A DNA stretch of 64,000 bases from JARFVT01 sp036677425 (GCA_036677425.1 JARFVT010000013.1:1736001-1800000); one strand, 5' to 3'. Counted from the stretch's first letter, positions 9,285 to 17,780 are shown. Notes: a model not told the origin generated them from the letters alone. Numbers and translations: made by a program.

Positions 9285-10475
9285 TCATGCAATCACACTG
9301 ACAACAACACCAGCGCCAACCGTCCTACCGCCTTCACGAATGGCGAAACGAAGACCTTCATCCATCGCAATTGGTGCGATTAATTCAACATCCATTGCGA
9401 TATTATCACCCGGCATTACCATTTCTGTGCCATCAGGCAAAACAACAGAACCCGTTACATCCGTAGTACGGAAGTAAAATTGTGGGCGATAGTTAGAGAA
9501 AAACGGTGTATGACGACCGCCTTCTTCTTTGGTCAAAATATAACATTCGCATTTGAATTTTGTATGCGGGGTGATTGAACCGGGCTTGGCCAAAACCTGA
9601 CCGCGCTCAACATCTTCACGAGCAACACCACGCAACAATGCGCCAATATTATCACCAGCTTGACCACTATCAAGCAATTTACGGAACATCTCAACACCAG
9701 TACAAGTGCTTTTTTGAGTGTCGCGCAAGCCAATAATTTCAACTTCTTCACCGACCTTAACAACGCCAGTTTCAACACGGCCCGTAACAACAGTACCGCG
9801 ACCAGAAATTGAGAAAACATCTTCAATCGGCATCAAAAATGGTAAATCAACAGGGCGATGTGGTTGTGGAATATATTCATCAACAGCCTTCATCTAGTCC
9901 AAGACTTTCTCTTTGCCAAGTGCATCATCACGCCCTTCAAGCGCCGCCAAGGCAGAACCTGCAATGATTGGTAAATCTTCCCCAGGGCAATCATATGAAG
10001 ATAACACGTCACGAACTTCCCTTTCATCTAATTCCAATAATTCTTCATCATCGACTTGATCGACCTTGTTTAAGAACACAACAAGTGCAGGAACGCCAAC
10101 TTGACGTGCCAATAAAATATGCTCGCGGGTTTGTGGCATTGGACCATCGGCCGCATTAACAACCAAAATCGCACCATCCATTTGTGCTGCACCAGTGATC
10201 ATGTTTTTCACATAATCGGCGTGCCCAGGGCAATCAACATGGGCATAATGCCGCGCAGTAGTTTCATATTCCACATGCGCCGTATTAATTGTAATGCCGC
10301 GTTCGCGTTCTTCAGGGGCTTTATCGATATCTGCAAAATCAGTAGCAACACCGCCAAGCTCCTCTGCTAATACTTTAGTAATAGCAGCAGTCAATGTGGT
10401 TTTGCCGTGATCAACATGGCCACTTGTACCAACATGGCAATGCGGCTTGGTGCGCTCAAACTTTTCCTTAGCCAT
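9285..10475 (-). CDS. tuf: Elongation factor Tu, interrupted by an in-frame TAG at codon 194
   Basis: EF-Tu carries aminoacyl-tRNA to the ribosome as a GTP complex. The frame is 396 codons, the normal length, with a TGA stop. Intact GTPase motifs: GHVDHGKTT (G1), DCPGHADY (G3), NKVD (G4), GSAL (G5). Codon 194 (9894-9896) is TAG: the protein reads GKEKVLD, stop, MKAVDEYIPQP, where relatives have leucine (ELMKAVDEYIP). One base change from TTG explains it and the frame continues. Other departures from near-invariant sequence are CHVGTSGHVDHG (usually CNVGTIGHVDHG), IIAGSAL (usually KGSAL) and FKCECYIL (usually FKAEVYIL). Alphaproteobacteria often have two tuf genes, so this copy could be a degrading duplicate, or the amber may be suppressed. 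Confidence 0.95.
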
Positions 10476-10570
10476 TCTCTATCTTCCTTACAATTAATCA
10501 CACAAATAATAATCTAATCCCATTAAATAATTTATATCTGTTAATATAAAAATAAATATCAACAAATAAC

Positions 10571-10645
10571 TGGAGCGGGCGGTGGGAATCGAACCCACCT
10601 AACCAGCTTGGAAGGCTGGGGCTTTACCAATAAGCTACGCCCGCC
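10571..10645 (-). tRNA. tRNA-Gly (anticodon TCC)
   Basis: Cloverleaf with acceptor GCGGGCG paired to CGCCCGC, anticodon stem CCAGC/GCTGG around CTTCCAA (anticodon TCC, reading GGA/GGG), T loop TTCGATT and encoded CCA. It lies upstream of tuf in the tRNA-Tyr/tRNA-Gly/tuf order known from proteobacteria. Confidence 0.96.
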
Positions 10646-10683
10646 AAATTAACTTTTAAAACTAATATAACCATATCTTATAA

Positions 10684-10768
10684 TGGTGGAGGGTGTTGGA
10701 GTTGAACCAACGTAGACATAGTCAGCGGATTTACAGTCCGCCCCCTTTAACCACTCGGGCAACCCTCC
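10684..10768 (-). tRNA. tRNA-Tyr (anticodon GTA)
   Basis: An 85-nt class II tRNA with a long variable arm, acceptor GGAGGGT/ACCCTCC, anticodon stem GCGGA/TCCGC around CTGTAAA (anticodon GTA), T loop TTCAACT and encoded CCA. It is the first element of the tRNA-tuf-secE-nusG transcription unit. Confidence 0.96.
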
Positions 10769-10945
10769 ATATAAAATCAGCATCAATATAAAAATGCTCA
10801 ACAATGTGTTGGATTTATTGTTATATTGCCCAATTGTCAACGCCAAAGTTAAAAAAACCATAGTTATTTTATTATCATTAAATATAGCTATCAAATATTA
10901 CTGGCAATGCTTGCTAAAATTGCTTTAATATTTTATTAACTGAAT

Positions 10946-11791
10946 ATGAAAAATTTAGAAAATAAAAATAAAAAACGCTATGGTTGTAAGGCAAAAACAC
11001 TGGATTATAACCAGCAAAGAAAACATGATCGCAATGACAATAGGAGTAAATCTTCATCAGGCGATTATTGGATTTTTGGCAATCACGCGGTTCAATGCGC
11101 CCTCGCCAATGATAAGCGGGTTATCAAGCGTATATTATTAACCAAAAATGCATCAAATCACATCAGCGATGATTTACTGGTGGGGCAAACGCGGGCTGAA
11201 ATTGTCGAACGCAAATATATTGATGATATTATTGGCGAAGATATGGTGCATCAAGGCATGACCATATTAACCAAACCACTGGCAAATATTAAAATTGAAG
11301 AAATTATAGAATCCGCAAGTGATAAATCACGTATTTTAATTTTGGATCAAATAACCGACCCACATAATGTGGGGGCTATTTTACGATCTGCTGCTATATT
11401 TGGTGCAGATGCAATTATTTTACAAGATAGAAACGCCCCACAAGAAAGCGGCATATTGGCAAAATCAGCCAGCGGAGCATTGGAAGAAGTACCATTGATT
11501 AGAGTAGGCAATTTAGCCCGCAGCATTGATTATCTAAAACAGCATGATTTTTGGATAGTTGGCTTTAGTGGTGATGCGGAATTAACTCTTGGTATCAATA
11601 AAATTGGCAATAATAAAACAGATACAAAGCTTGCCCTTGTTATGGGGGCAGAAGGCAGCGGAATGCGCCGCTTAACACAGGAAAAATGCGATATTTTATT
11701 AAAAATTTCCATGTGTGAAAATAATGTCGGTAGCCTTAATGTATCCAATGCCGCAGCAGTAGCATTATTTGCCACCAGTAATTTAGATTAA
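10946..11791 (+). CDS. rlmB: 23S rRNA (guanosine-2'-O)-methyltransferase, TrmH/RlmB family
   Basis: A SPOUT methyltransferase that uses SAM to methylate a 23S rRNA guanosine (Gm2251 in E. coli). A Lys/Asn-rich extension of about 40 residues precedes the substrate-binding domain (from YWIFGNHAVQCAL). The trefoil-knot catalytic domain shows the three SPOUT motifs: DQITDPHNVGAILRSA (motif 1, catalytic Asn and Arg), LVMGAEGSGM (motif 2) and SLNVSNAAAVALF (motif 3). It is divergent from tRNA-Tyr and tuf, a neighbourhood conserved in alphaproteobacteria. TAA stop. Confidence 0.93.
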   Translation: MKNLENKNKKRYGCKAKTLDYNQQRKHDRNDNRSKSSSGDYWIFGNHAVQCALANDKRVIKRILLTKNASNHISDDLLVGQTRAEIVERKYIDDIIGEDMVHQGMTILTKPLANIKIEEIIESASDKSRILILDQITDPHNVGAILRSAAIFGADAIILQDRNAPQESGILAKSASGALEEVPLIRVGNLARSIDYLKQHDFWIVGFSGDAELTLGINKIGNNKTDTKLALVMGAEGSGMRRLTQEKCDILLKISMCENNVGSLNVSNAAAVALFATSNLD

Positions 11792-11867
11792 TTTTTATTT
11801 TTTAAAATTAACTATTGCAAGCACTAATAAAGATGGCTACAAGATCGTCATCAGATAGATGATTTAT

Positions 11868-11943
<76 letters not shown>

Positions 11944-11944
11944 C

Positions 11945-11981
11945 ATAACCCCTTGTTAGCACTACGCTTTCGAGGGGTTAT
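11945..11981 (+). terminator. Terminator hairpin after tRNA-Thr
   Basis: A 9-bp inverted repeat, ATAACCCCT with AGGGGTTAT, separated by 19 nt and followed by a short T-rich run. Its position directly after the tRNA and its strand support intrinsic termination. Confidence 0.7.
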
Positions 11982-12131
11982 TTATTCCTAGCCCTCGGAA
12001 ATACATTTGTTATTTTTTAATATATATCATGCTATTATAATTTAACAAGAACAAAACATAAAAATTAATTGACAATCAGTGAATATATGTATATATAGAT
12101 GTATTATTATGCAAACACACGAGCGAATTTT

Positions 12132-12357
12132 TTATATCTACGCGATAACCTAAGCTGCGGGCGGTCGCTATCTTTTTATATCTACGCGCATAAGCGCGGC
12201 GGGCGGTCGCCCTCTTTTTTATATTTTACGCCTAACGGCGGCGGGCGGTCGCCCTTACAATCACTTCGTGATTGGTTTGAGTTTACCTTTAATTATGTAG
12301 CTTGCGTATATCGTTCTAGCAAACCCCGAGCAACGAAGTTGCGACGACGCGTTTACG
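12132..12357. repeat. GC-rich hairpin repeat block, intact copy
   Basis: Three imperfect tandem units of about 43-46 bp, each with a GCGGGCGGTCGC core, occupy 12132-12262. They are followed by small perfect hairpins: CAATCAC-ttc-GTGATTG near 12258 and GCAAC-gaa-GTTGC near 12330. About 100 bp of it (12222-12331) recurs at 14522-14620, and its tail recurs at 16826-16862. The block is far more GC-rich than its surroundings. A translated frame through it is repetitive (GGRSP) and is not believed to be a gene. The rest of 11982-12389 holds nothing else I recognise. Confidence 0.8.
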
Positions 12358-12389
12358 TTAAATATAAATAAAGTCAAGCCCGCATTGAT

Positions 12390-13159
12390 ATGGCAAAAAA
12401 ACGATATTTAGAATTAAATTTACAGGCAAAAAATAATAAAGGTAATAATGCCGAAGACCATAAGGAATATAAAGCCCAAACAGCAGAATACGACCAAGAA
12501 TTAACTGCTGATAGTGGTTTGCGTTTGATTGAAATAACCGATCCGCTTGATGGTGGCGCTGGTGATGATAAAATAATTAAAAATATTAATTATCCTCGCC
12601 CACCAAAAAAACCATTAGAACCAAAATGGGTGTTGCCAATAAAACAAGAATTTAGAGATAAAATTCATAAGCGAGAATCAAACATAAATGATTATCAGGC
12701 AGTAAACAGGCCTGATAATATTAAGCATAGCCCCGCTCTTGGTCGTTATCAAATGAAAAAAAATGCTTTAATTGATGCAGGTATGATGGATAAGAATGGT
12801 AATTGGTCAGGGCAACATGGTGTAAACAGTGAGAAAGACTTCTTAAATTCAAACAAACACAGGAAATTGCTTTTTCTAATTATATGGAAGCAACAGAAAG
12901 CTATGTTAATAAAAATGGTTCATTTAACTATACAGGCCAACAAATAGATGGGATAAAGGATAAAATAACAATTACAAAATCAGGGTTAATGGCGGCTGCT
13001 CCTAGGGCAGGACATGTGAATGTAAAAAGGTATATTAATTTTATACAAAAAAACAATTGGAAGTCTAATTTTTCAGAACTTCCGCAAAAACGGCGAGTTA
13101 TGTTTGAATTTATCGAAACAAGATTAAGAGAGTTTGAAAATATTAAATATGATAAATAG
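12390..13159 (+). pseudogene. Lysozyme-like / phage-type muramidase-domain protein, frameshifted
   Basis: The first frame (12390 onward) starts MAKKRYLELNLQ, is acidic and low-complexity for about 80 residues, then has RESNINDYQAVNRPDN and LGRYQMKKNALIDAGMMDK. This resembles lysozyme-fold proteins with E as a possible catalytic residue and GxYQM as a substrate-cleft motif. At about 12862 a missing A in an A run shifts the frame: the expected KQTQEIAFSNYMEATESY continues in the frame that runs to 13159 and contains SGLMAAAPRAGHVNVKRY. Without the shift the first frame ends at 12947. Identification rests on motif resemblance only. It could be a phage-derived or effector-like cell-wall enzyme. 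The homopolymer lesion may be a sequencing error. Confidence 0.5.
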
Positions 13160-13742
13160 CATAATCAAAATCTCTCTATTCGTTCTTATTGGTCTTTTGA
13201 ATATTGCAAATGCCGATGAAAAGTTATATTTGCCACCAGATAAAGAAGAAGTGCGGCTAGATGAATTAAATGGTATTCATATACCAATGGTTATAGATAA
13301 TCGCCAAGACATGAAAATACAGTTTATAAATTATCTTTATTCACGGCTTAGATATGAAGAATCAAACCTGCATTCATATGGTTATGAGGAGCAAATTTCT
13401 CTTGAAATAGAAGCTTTTAAAAAAGGATATGATCGAATTGGTTGGGTTGATTTGGATGGCAATGGAAGCAGAGAGGCCATTTTACACATTGAAGTTTTTG
13501 GCTATTGCGGTTCAGTCGGCTGTAATGTTGATGTTCTTGAACTAAGGGATAATAAACTAATTCAAATAGGATATTTAAACGCTTGGGAAATATGGTCATC
13601 CGTGCAAACTCGCAATGGTCATAAAACCTTATATTCAAAAAATAATTGCATGTTTTGGAATGGCAAAGAATATATCACATCAACATTTGAATTGTTGGAT
13701 GGAATGGAAGAAGATGAAGTATGTCGACGCGCTATAAAATAG
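13134..13742 (+). CDS. Secreted protein of unknown function (ends in TAG)
   Basis: A 202-residue protein with a clear Sec signal peptide (KISLFVLIGLLNIANA, cleavage near residue 27). The mature part has WVDLDGNGSREAILHIEVFG, a Ca-binding FG-GAP-like DxDxNG loop, then YCGSVGCNVDVLEL with two cysteines that could pair. It overlaps the 3' end of the lysozyme-like gene by 26 bp, so they may be co-expressed; an immunity or inhibitor role is conceivable but unproven. The stop is TAG at 13740-13742, and the same frame stays open for 80 further codons. Confidence 0.6.
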   Translation: MKILNMINSIIKISLFVLIGLLNIANADEKLYLPPDKEEVRLDELNGIHIPMVIDNRQDMKIQFINYLYSRLRYEESNLHSYGYEEQISLEIEAFKKGYDRIGWVDLDGNGSREAILHIEVFGYCGSVGCNVDVLELRDNKLIQIGYLNAWEIWSSVQTRNGHKTLYSKNNCMFWNGKEYITSTFELLDGMEEDEVCRRAIK

Positions 13743-13985
13743 CAATCGACAAATATTGACCAAACAAATCCAGCTGCAATTAATAAGTTTTTTACTAATA
13801 ATTCGACGGCATTGCAAAAAATTAAAATGGAGCATTCAAAAATGGTTGGCTTGAGGCAAATTATGGTTGAAGCCGTTGGTGGTAAAATATCGGGGGCTAT
13901 TGCCAAAAAACTATCAAATGGCGATGCGATAGCGGAGAAATTGTTGGATAAGGGAATTGGTAAATTGAAAGATTTTAATAATTAA
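13743..13985 (+). other. 80-codon open extension in frame after a TAG stop
   Basis: Directly after the TAG of the preceding gene the same frame continues 80 codons to a TAA. It reads protein-like: the start QSTNIDQTNPAAINK, then an alternating charged and hydrophobic C-terminus containing AIAEKLLDKGIGKLKDF. An internal ATG at 13827 could start a separate 52-residue product. It may be a readthrough domain, a decayed neighbour in the same frame by chance, or noncoding. It overlaps the 3' end of the convergent Sel1 gene by 4 bp. Confidence 0.4.
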
Positions 13986-14449
13986 TTAGAATTATTCTGA
14001 TTTTTAAATGTTCTATATGCTTCAATCATATAGTTATGCGGAACAGTTTTTTGCACCATTTGCAGGGCCTGTTCTGCCTTTTTTACTTTCATTGAAGTTG
14101 CTTTTAAAATGGCTACAATGCCATTAATTTGTTCTTCTTTGCTTGATGTTGGTCTGGCCAATAATGAAATACCCAAATTTAAAGATGCTTGATAATTTCC
14201 AATATTACTTGCAGTACTGTAATATTCAATGGCTTTATTTAAACTTTTATTTACTCCGTGTCCTCTATCAAACATTATTCCAATAGCATTTTGTGCTTTT
14301 GCATCACCTGCCTCTGCTAATGGTAGTAATTGATTATAAGCAGCTTCATAATCGCCCGCATCATAAGCGGCTTTTCCCGCTTTATAATCGGCAAATGCTG
14401 CATTTCCCATAAATAAGATAACAGCGATAATAATATTAATCAGACGCAT
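13982..14449 (-). CDS. Small secreted Sel1/TPR-repeat protein
   Basis: A 155-residue protein with a signal peptide (LINIIIAVILFMGNAAFA). Helical Sel1-like repeats follow: YKAGKAAYDAGDYEAAYNQL, then LAEAGDAKAQNAIGIMFDRG and IEYYSTASNIGNYQASLNLG. Such repeats mediate protein-protein contacts in the periplasm. TAA stop; the start has a GGGAG-like ribosome site. It is convergent with the upstream secreted protein. No specific function can be given. Confidence 0.75.
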   Translation of the reverse strand: MRLINIIIAVILFMGNAAFADYKAGKAAYDAGDYEAAYNQLLPLAEAGDAKAQNAIGIMFDRGHGVNKSLNKAIEYYSTASNIGNYQASLNLGISLLARPTSSKEEQINGIVAILKATSMKVKKAEQALQMVQKTVPHNYMIEAYRTFKNQNNSN

Positions 14450-14521
14450 TAAATTCTCCCAATATGATTAATATTATGTAACAAAAACTTTGATTTTTCA
14501 AGTGATGGTTGTGGGGTTATC

Positions 14522-14620
14522 TATTTTACGCCTAAGCGCGGCGGGCGCTCGCCCTTACAATCACTTGCGTGATTGGTTGGAGTTTACCTTTAATTATGTA
14601 GCTTGCGTATATCGTTCTAG
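14522..14620. repeat. GC-rich hairpin repeat, second copy, left part (split by IS)
   Basis: About 99 bp closely matches 12222-12331. It stops at the CTAG where the tandem IS pair begins, and the remaining part of the repeat resumes at 16826, beyond the IS pair. Confidence 0.85.
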
Positions 14621-15564
14621 TGACCTGCGCCCCAACTTTGTACCAGTTAGCCGTAGAGCCCTTTAGTTAAGTTTTTATCAATTATTTGATCATTTGCAAC
14701 CATTATGGGGGCATGCCCCCATAATGGTTGGTCGTTTTTATTTTGCAAAGCTTGTATTGGGCTTTGCCCATCCAAGGCTGAGTGCGGCCTTACATGATTA
14801 TAATCATCGCGCCAATCTGCTAATATCTTACGAACATGATGAAGGTCTTCAAACAGTGTTTCATTTAAACATTCATCACGTAATTTACCATTGAAGCTTT
14901 CCACAAACCCGTTTTGCATCGGCTTGCCTGGTGCGATGTAATGCCAATTGATGCCCATGTCGCCTTGCCATTTTAGTAGGGCATTTGATGTCATTTCCGT
15001 GCCGTTATCGCTGACTATTGTATCTGGCTTGCCACGTATTGCTATTATGTTATCTAACTCACGGGACAAACGATGACCACCGATAGATGTATCAGCCACC
15101 AGTGCCAAACATTCTCGGCTGCTATCATCAACAACACATAACATTCTAAAACGCCTGCCATCCATAAAACTATCACTGACAAAATCAAGCGACCAGCGTT
15201 CGTTGACCTTAGAAGGCACTGCAATCGGTGATCTTGTGCCAATAGCACGCTTGCGACCATTCCGTTTGCGAACTGCCAAACCTTCTTCTTTATACAAACG
15301 CCGAAGCTTCTTATGGTTAAGGTGATAACCCTCACGTGCCAATAAAATATGCAGACGGCGATAGCCAAAGCGTTTACGTAAATGCGATAATTCGCGTAAT
15401 CTGCTGCGTAATACCGCATCATTGGGTCGTACGGATTGGTACCGGATTAAAGATCGTTCCACGTTAAGCATTAAACACGCCCGCCGCTCACTCACCATAA
15501 AATTTGTTCGAAGGTGAGTGACAGCATCTCGCTTGCCAGCGGGCGTTACCATTTTTTTGCATTC
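14621..15564 (-). mobile_element. IS407-group IS3-family element, truncated copy A
   Basis: A copy that retains the right inverted repeat (TGACCTGCGCCCCAACTTTG at 14621) and the whole of orfB but is cut off just upstream of orfB, losing orfA and the left end. It directly abuts the full copy B, head to tail. The left flank CTAG is not repeated at the far side of the pair. Confidence 0.9.
14647..15552 (-). CDS. IS3-family transposase OrfB (copy A, lacks its OrfA)
   Basis: A DDE integrase of 301 residues, MVTPAGKRDAVTHLRTNF onward, with a HTH_21-like helper domain then the rve core: WSLDFVSDSFMDG (first D), IVSDNGTEMTSN (second D) and ESFNGKLRDECLNE (catalytic E). It is nearly identical to the other three copies. 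Normal transposase is made as an OrfAB frameshift fusion, so without orfA this copy is unlikely to transpose unaided. Confidence 0.92.
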   Translation of the reverse strand: MVTPAGKRDAVTHLRTNFMVSERRACLMLNVERSLIRYQSVRPNDAVLRSRLRELSHLRKRFGYRRLHILLAREGYHLNHKKLRRLYKEEGLAVRKRNGRKRAIGTRSPIAVPSKVNERWSLDFVSDSFMDGRRFRMLCVVDDSSRECLALVADTSIGGHRLSRELDNIIAIRGKPDTIVSDNGTEMTSNALLKWQGDMGINWHYIAPGKPMQNGFVESFNGKLRDECLNETLFEDLHHVRKILADWRDDYNHVRPHSALDGQSPIQALQNKNDQPLWGHAPIMVANDQIIDKNLTKGLYG

Positions 15565-15590
15565 TGACCTGCGCCCCAACTTTGTACCAG

Positions 15591-16496
15591 TTAGCCGTAG
15601 AGTCCTTTAGTTAAGTTTTTATCAATTATTTGATCATTTGCAACCATTATGGGGGCATGCCCCCATAATGGTTGGTCGTTTTTATTTTGCAAAGCTTGTA
15701 TTGGGCTTTGCCCATCCAAGGCTGAGTGCGGCCTTACATGATTATAATCATCGCGCCAATCTGCTAATATCTTACGAACATGATGAAGGTCTTCAAACAG
15801 TGTTTCATTTAAACATTCATCACGTAATTTACCATTGAAGCTTTCCACAAACCCGTTTTGCATCGGCTTGCCTGGTACGATGTAATGCCAATTGATGCCC
15901 ATGTCGCCTTGCCATTTTAGTAGGGCATTTGATGTCATTTCCGTGCCGTTATCGCTGACTATTGTATCTGGCTTGCCACGTATTGCTATTATGTTATCTA
16001 ACTCACGGGACAAACGATGACCACCGATCGATGTATCAGCCACCAGTGCCAAACATTCTCGGCTGCTATCATCAACAACACATAACATTCTAAAACGCCT
16101 GCCATCCATAAAACTATCACTGACAAAATCAAGCGACCAGCGTTCGTTGACCTTAGAAGGCACTGCAATCGGTGATCTTGTGCCAATAGCACGCTTGCGA
16201 CCATTCCGTTTGCGAACTGCCAAACCTTCTTCTTTATACAAACGCCGAAGCTTCTTATGGTTAAGGTGATAACCCTCACGTGCCAATAAAATATGCAGAC
16301 GGCGATAGCCAAAGCGTTTACGTAAATGCGATAATTCGCGTAATCTGCTGCGTAATACCGCATCATTGGGTCGTACGGATTGGTACCGGATTAAAGATCG
16401 TTCCACGTTAAGCATTAAACACGCCCGCCGCTCACTCACCATAAAATTTGTTCGAAGGTGAGTGAGCGCATCTCGCTTGCCAGTGGGCGTTACCAT
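15591..16496 (-). CDS. IS3-family transposase OrfB (copy B)
   Basis: A DDE transposase core, 301 residues, intact D, D and E motifs (FVSD, VSDNGTE, ESFNGKL). Its ATG overlaps the end of orfA within an A7 run (AAAAAAATGG), which suits programmed -1 frameshifting to give OrfAB. It differs from the other copies by only a few residues (for example VPGKPMQNG here). Confidence 0.95.
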   Translation of the reverse strand: MVTPTGKRDALTHLRTNFMVSERRACLMLNVERSLIRYQSVRPNDAVLRSRLRELSHLRKRFGYRRLHILLAREGYHLNHKKLRRLYKEEGLAVRKRNGRKRAIGTRSPIAVPSKVNERWSLDFVSDSFMDGRRFRMLCVVDDSSRECLALVADTSIGGHRLSRELDNIIAIRGKPDTIVSDNGTEMTSNALLKWQGDMGINWHYIVPGKPMQNGFVESFNGKLRDECLNETLFEDLHHVRKILADWRDDYNHVRPHSALDGQSPIQALQNKNDQPLWGHAPIMVANDQIIDKNLTKGLYG

Positions 16497-16756
16497 TTTT
16501 TTGCATTCACATCTTTCAACATCGAAATATCCAAATGGGCATCCGCCAGCAAAGATTTTAAACGGCGGTTTTCATCTTCAAGCAATTTTAATCGTTTAGC
16601 ATCACTGACTTCCATGCCGCCATATTTTGACTTCCACTTGTAAAATGTACTTTCTGCAATTCCGTGTCTGCGGCAAAGATCTGCGGTGGTAATGCCAGAT
16701 TCCTGCTCTTTTAATATACGAATAATCTGTTCTTCGTTAAATCTACTACGTTTCAT
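16490..16756 (-). CDS. IS3-family transposase OrfA (copy B)
   Basis: An 88-residue helix-turn-helix DNA-binding protein (RFNEEQIIRILKEQESGITT, then RRHGIAESTFYKWKSKYGGM) followed by a leucine-zipper-like coil (LKLLEDENRRLKSLLADAHL). It recognises the IS ends. It terminates just after the A7 slippery run. Confidence 0.95.
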   Translation of the reverse strand: MKRSRFNEEQIIRILKEQESGITTADLCRRHGIAESTFYKWKSKYGGMEVSDAKRLKLLEDENRRLKSLLADAHLDISMLKDVNAKKW

Positions 16757-16825
16757 TCTGATCTTCCTCCTGTTGAGAAAGACTCTACTTATAAATGGAC
16801 TAATTTAAAGGGCGCAGGTCATATG

Positions 16826-16862
16826 CAAACCCCGAGCAACGAAGTTGCGACGACGTGTTTGC
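16826..16862. repeat. GC-rich hairpin repeat, second copy, right part
   Basis: Matches 12320-12357 (AAACCCCGAGCAACGAAGTT and following) with two differences. Together with 14522-14620 it rebuilds one repeat copy interrupted by the IS pair. Confidence 0.85.
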
Positions 16863-16924
16863 GTACTAATAAAAAAGAGTATGCGAGAGCGAACAAGCGT
16901 AAGCACGCGAGAGCCACAGCTTAG

Positions 16925-17044
16925 TGCAACGATAAAAAGAGTGATTTTTATAAAAATATCGGTATAAAATCAATTTGCGAAGGCATGACCAGCAATATAA
17001 CAGCCCAAGGTCTTATTCAGGCGGTAAATTCTTTTTTGAATTAA
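16925..17044 (+). pseudogene. C-terminal fragment of a small unknown protein
   Basis: A 39-codon open stretch after a TAG, reading CNDKKSDFYKNIGIKSICEG then MTSNITAQGLIQAVNSFLN and TAA. The ICEGMTSNITAQGLIQAV pattern faintly resembles the C-terminus of Rap1a/Tai-type immunity proteins. It has no start codon or ribosome site and is probably the remains of a gene cut by the IS insertion. Confidence 0.3.
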
Positions 17045-17111
17045 AAAAACGAAGCAAGCCATAACTTAATGAGTGTTTTCTCTTAATATATATTTGAAAT
17101 ATATGTAATAT

Positions 17112-17780
17112 TTAATCGTCTTTATAATTTTTCATTTTTGACATTCTACCAAAACCATTACGGCGGTTTTTCATATCCTTAATTTCTGATTTCGTAACTA
17201 TACCGTCGTCATTATCATCAAGCATATCAAATATTCTATTCACTCGTTCTGATAGTTCATCGATTGTAACTTTGCCATCACCATTATCATCTAAATTTTG
17301 GAATTTATCGACCATTCTATTGCGGCTACGCTTAAGCCATAAGCCTTCAAATTCACTTAAATCGATCGCGCTATCGCTATTTTTATCAAAATTACTAATT
17401 TTATTTTCTTGCCATATGGTTACTTCTTCACGGCTGATGGCATCGTCATTATTTTGGTCAATTTCTTTTAATATTTTTGATATTTTACTACTACCGCCAT
17501 AACCGCCATGCTTCATATTGCTAAATCCACCATGATGACAACAGCCATGCATGGATTGACCATACATCATGCCATAACCGCCGATGAATTGCCCCATATG
17601 TCTTTGTTTTGCCTTGCCAGCATAAAAACCGATAATTAATGAAACTATTATAATTACCAATAATGCAACAATAATTTTTACCTTACCGCCCTTGCGGCAA
17701 CAGCTTTTAGATTTAGCATTATTATCATTATTATCATTATTTTCTGTTGAGCTATCTTGCATGTTATTTTTCTCTTCCAT
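17112..17780 (-). CDS. Membrane-anchored EF-hand calcium-binding protein
   Basis: A 222-residue protein: an Asn/Asp-rich cytoplasmic N-terminus (1-33), one transmembrane helix (about 34-52, IIVALLVIIIVSLIIGF), a Gly/His/Met-rich linker with GCCHHGG (possible metal site), then four EF-hand loops at about 108-119 (DQNNDDAISREE), 132-143 (DKNSDSAIDLSE), 164-175 (DDNGDGKVTIDE) and 188-199 (DDNDDGIVTKSE). The start has an AGGAATGAA ribosome site. It is divergent from the adjacent two-component system with a shared 250-bp promoter region, so it may be a target or partner of that system. Calcium sensing is inferred from the loops. Confidence 0.8.
   Translation of the reverse strand: MEEKNNMQDSSTENNDNNDNNAKSKSCCRKGGKVKIIVALLVIIIVSLIIGFYAGKAKQRHMGQFIGGYGMMYGQSMHGCCHHGGFSNMKHGGYGGSSKISKILKEIDQNNDDAISREEVTIWQENKISNFDKNSDSAIDLSEFEGLWLKRSRNRMVDKFQNLDDNGDGKVTIDELSERVNRIFDMLDDNDDGIVTKSEIKDMKNRRNGFGRMSKMKNYKDD

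Larger units (their letters stand above)
15565..16821 (-). mobile_element. IS407-group IS3-family element, full copy B (1257 bp)
   Basis: A complete element bounded by the 12-bp inverted repeat TGACCTGCGCCC, with orfA and orfB overlapping in the -1 frame. It abuts truncated copy A on the left. The right flank is TATG and no matching 4-bp target duplication is present. Two other full copies of equal length lie at 32586-33842 and 47566-48822. Confidence 0.95.

Noticed and set aside
12132..12262. CRISPR array
   Set aside because: Only three imperfect units with no distinct spacers and no cas genes in the window.
12099..12371. A 90-codon open frame with GGRSP repeats
   Set aside because: It is a reading of the GC-rich hairpin repeat units. 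The repetition follows DNA units, not protein selection, and the second repeat copy does not keep the frame.
12390..13985. A prophage or toxin-immunity island
   Set aside because: A lysozyme-like gene and small secreted proteins are present, but there is no integrase, structural phage gene or recognised toxin, so it cannot be claimed.
15998..16366. 122-codon open frames inside each IS orfB (also at 15054, 33041 and 48021)
   Set aside because: They are out-of-frame shadows of the conserved transposase; identical in each copy only because the IS copies are nearly identical.
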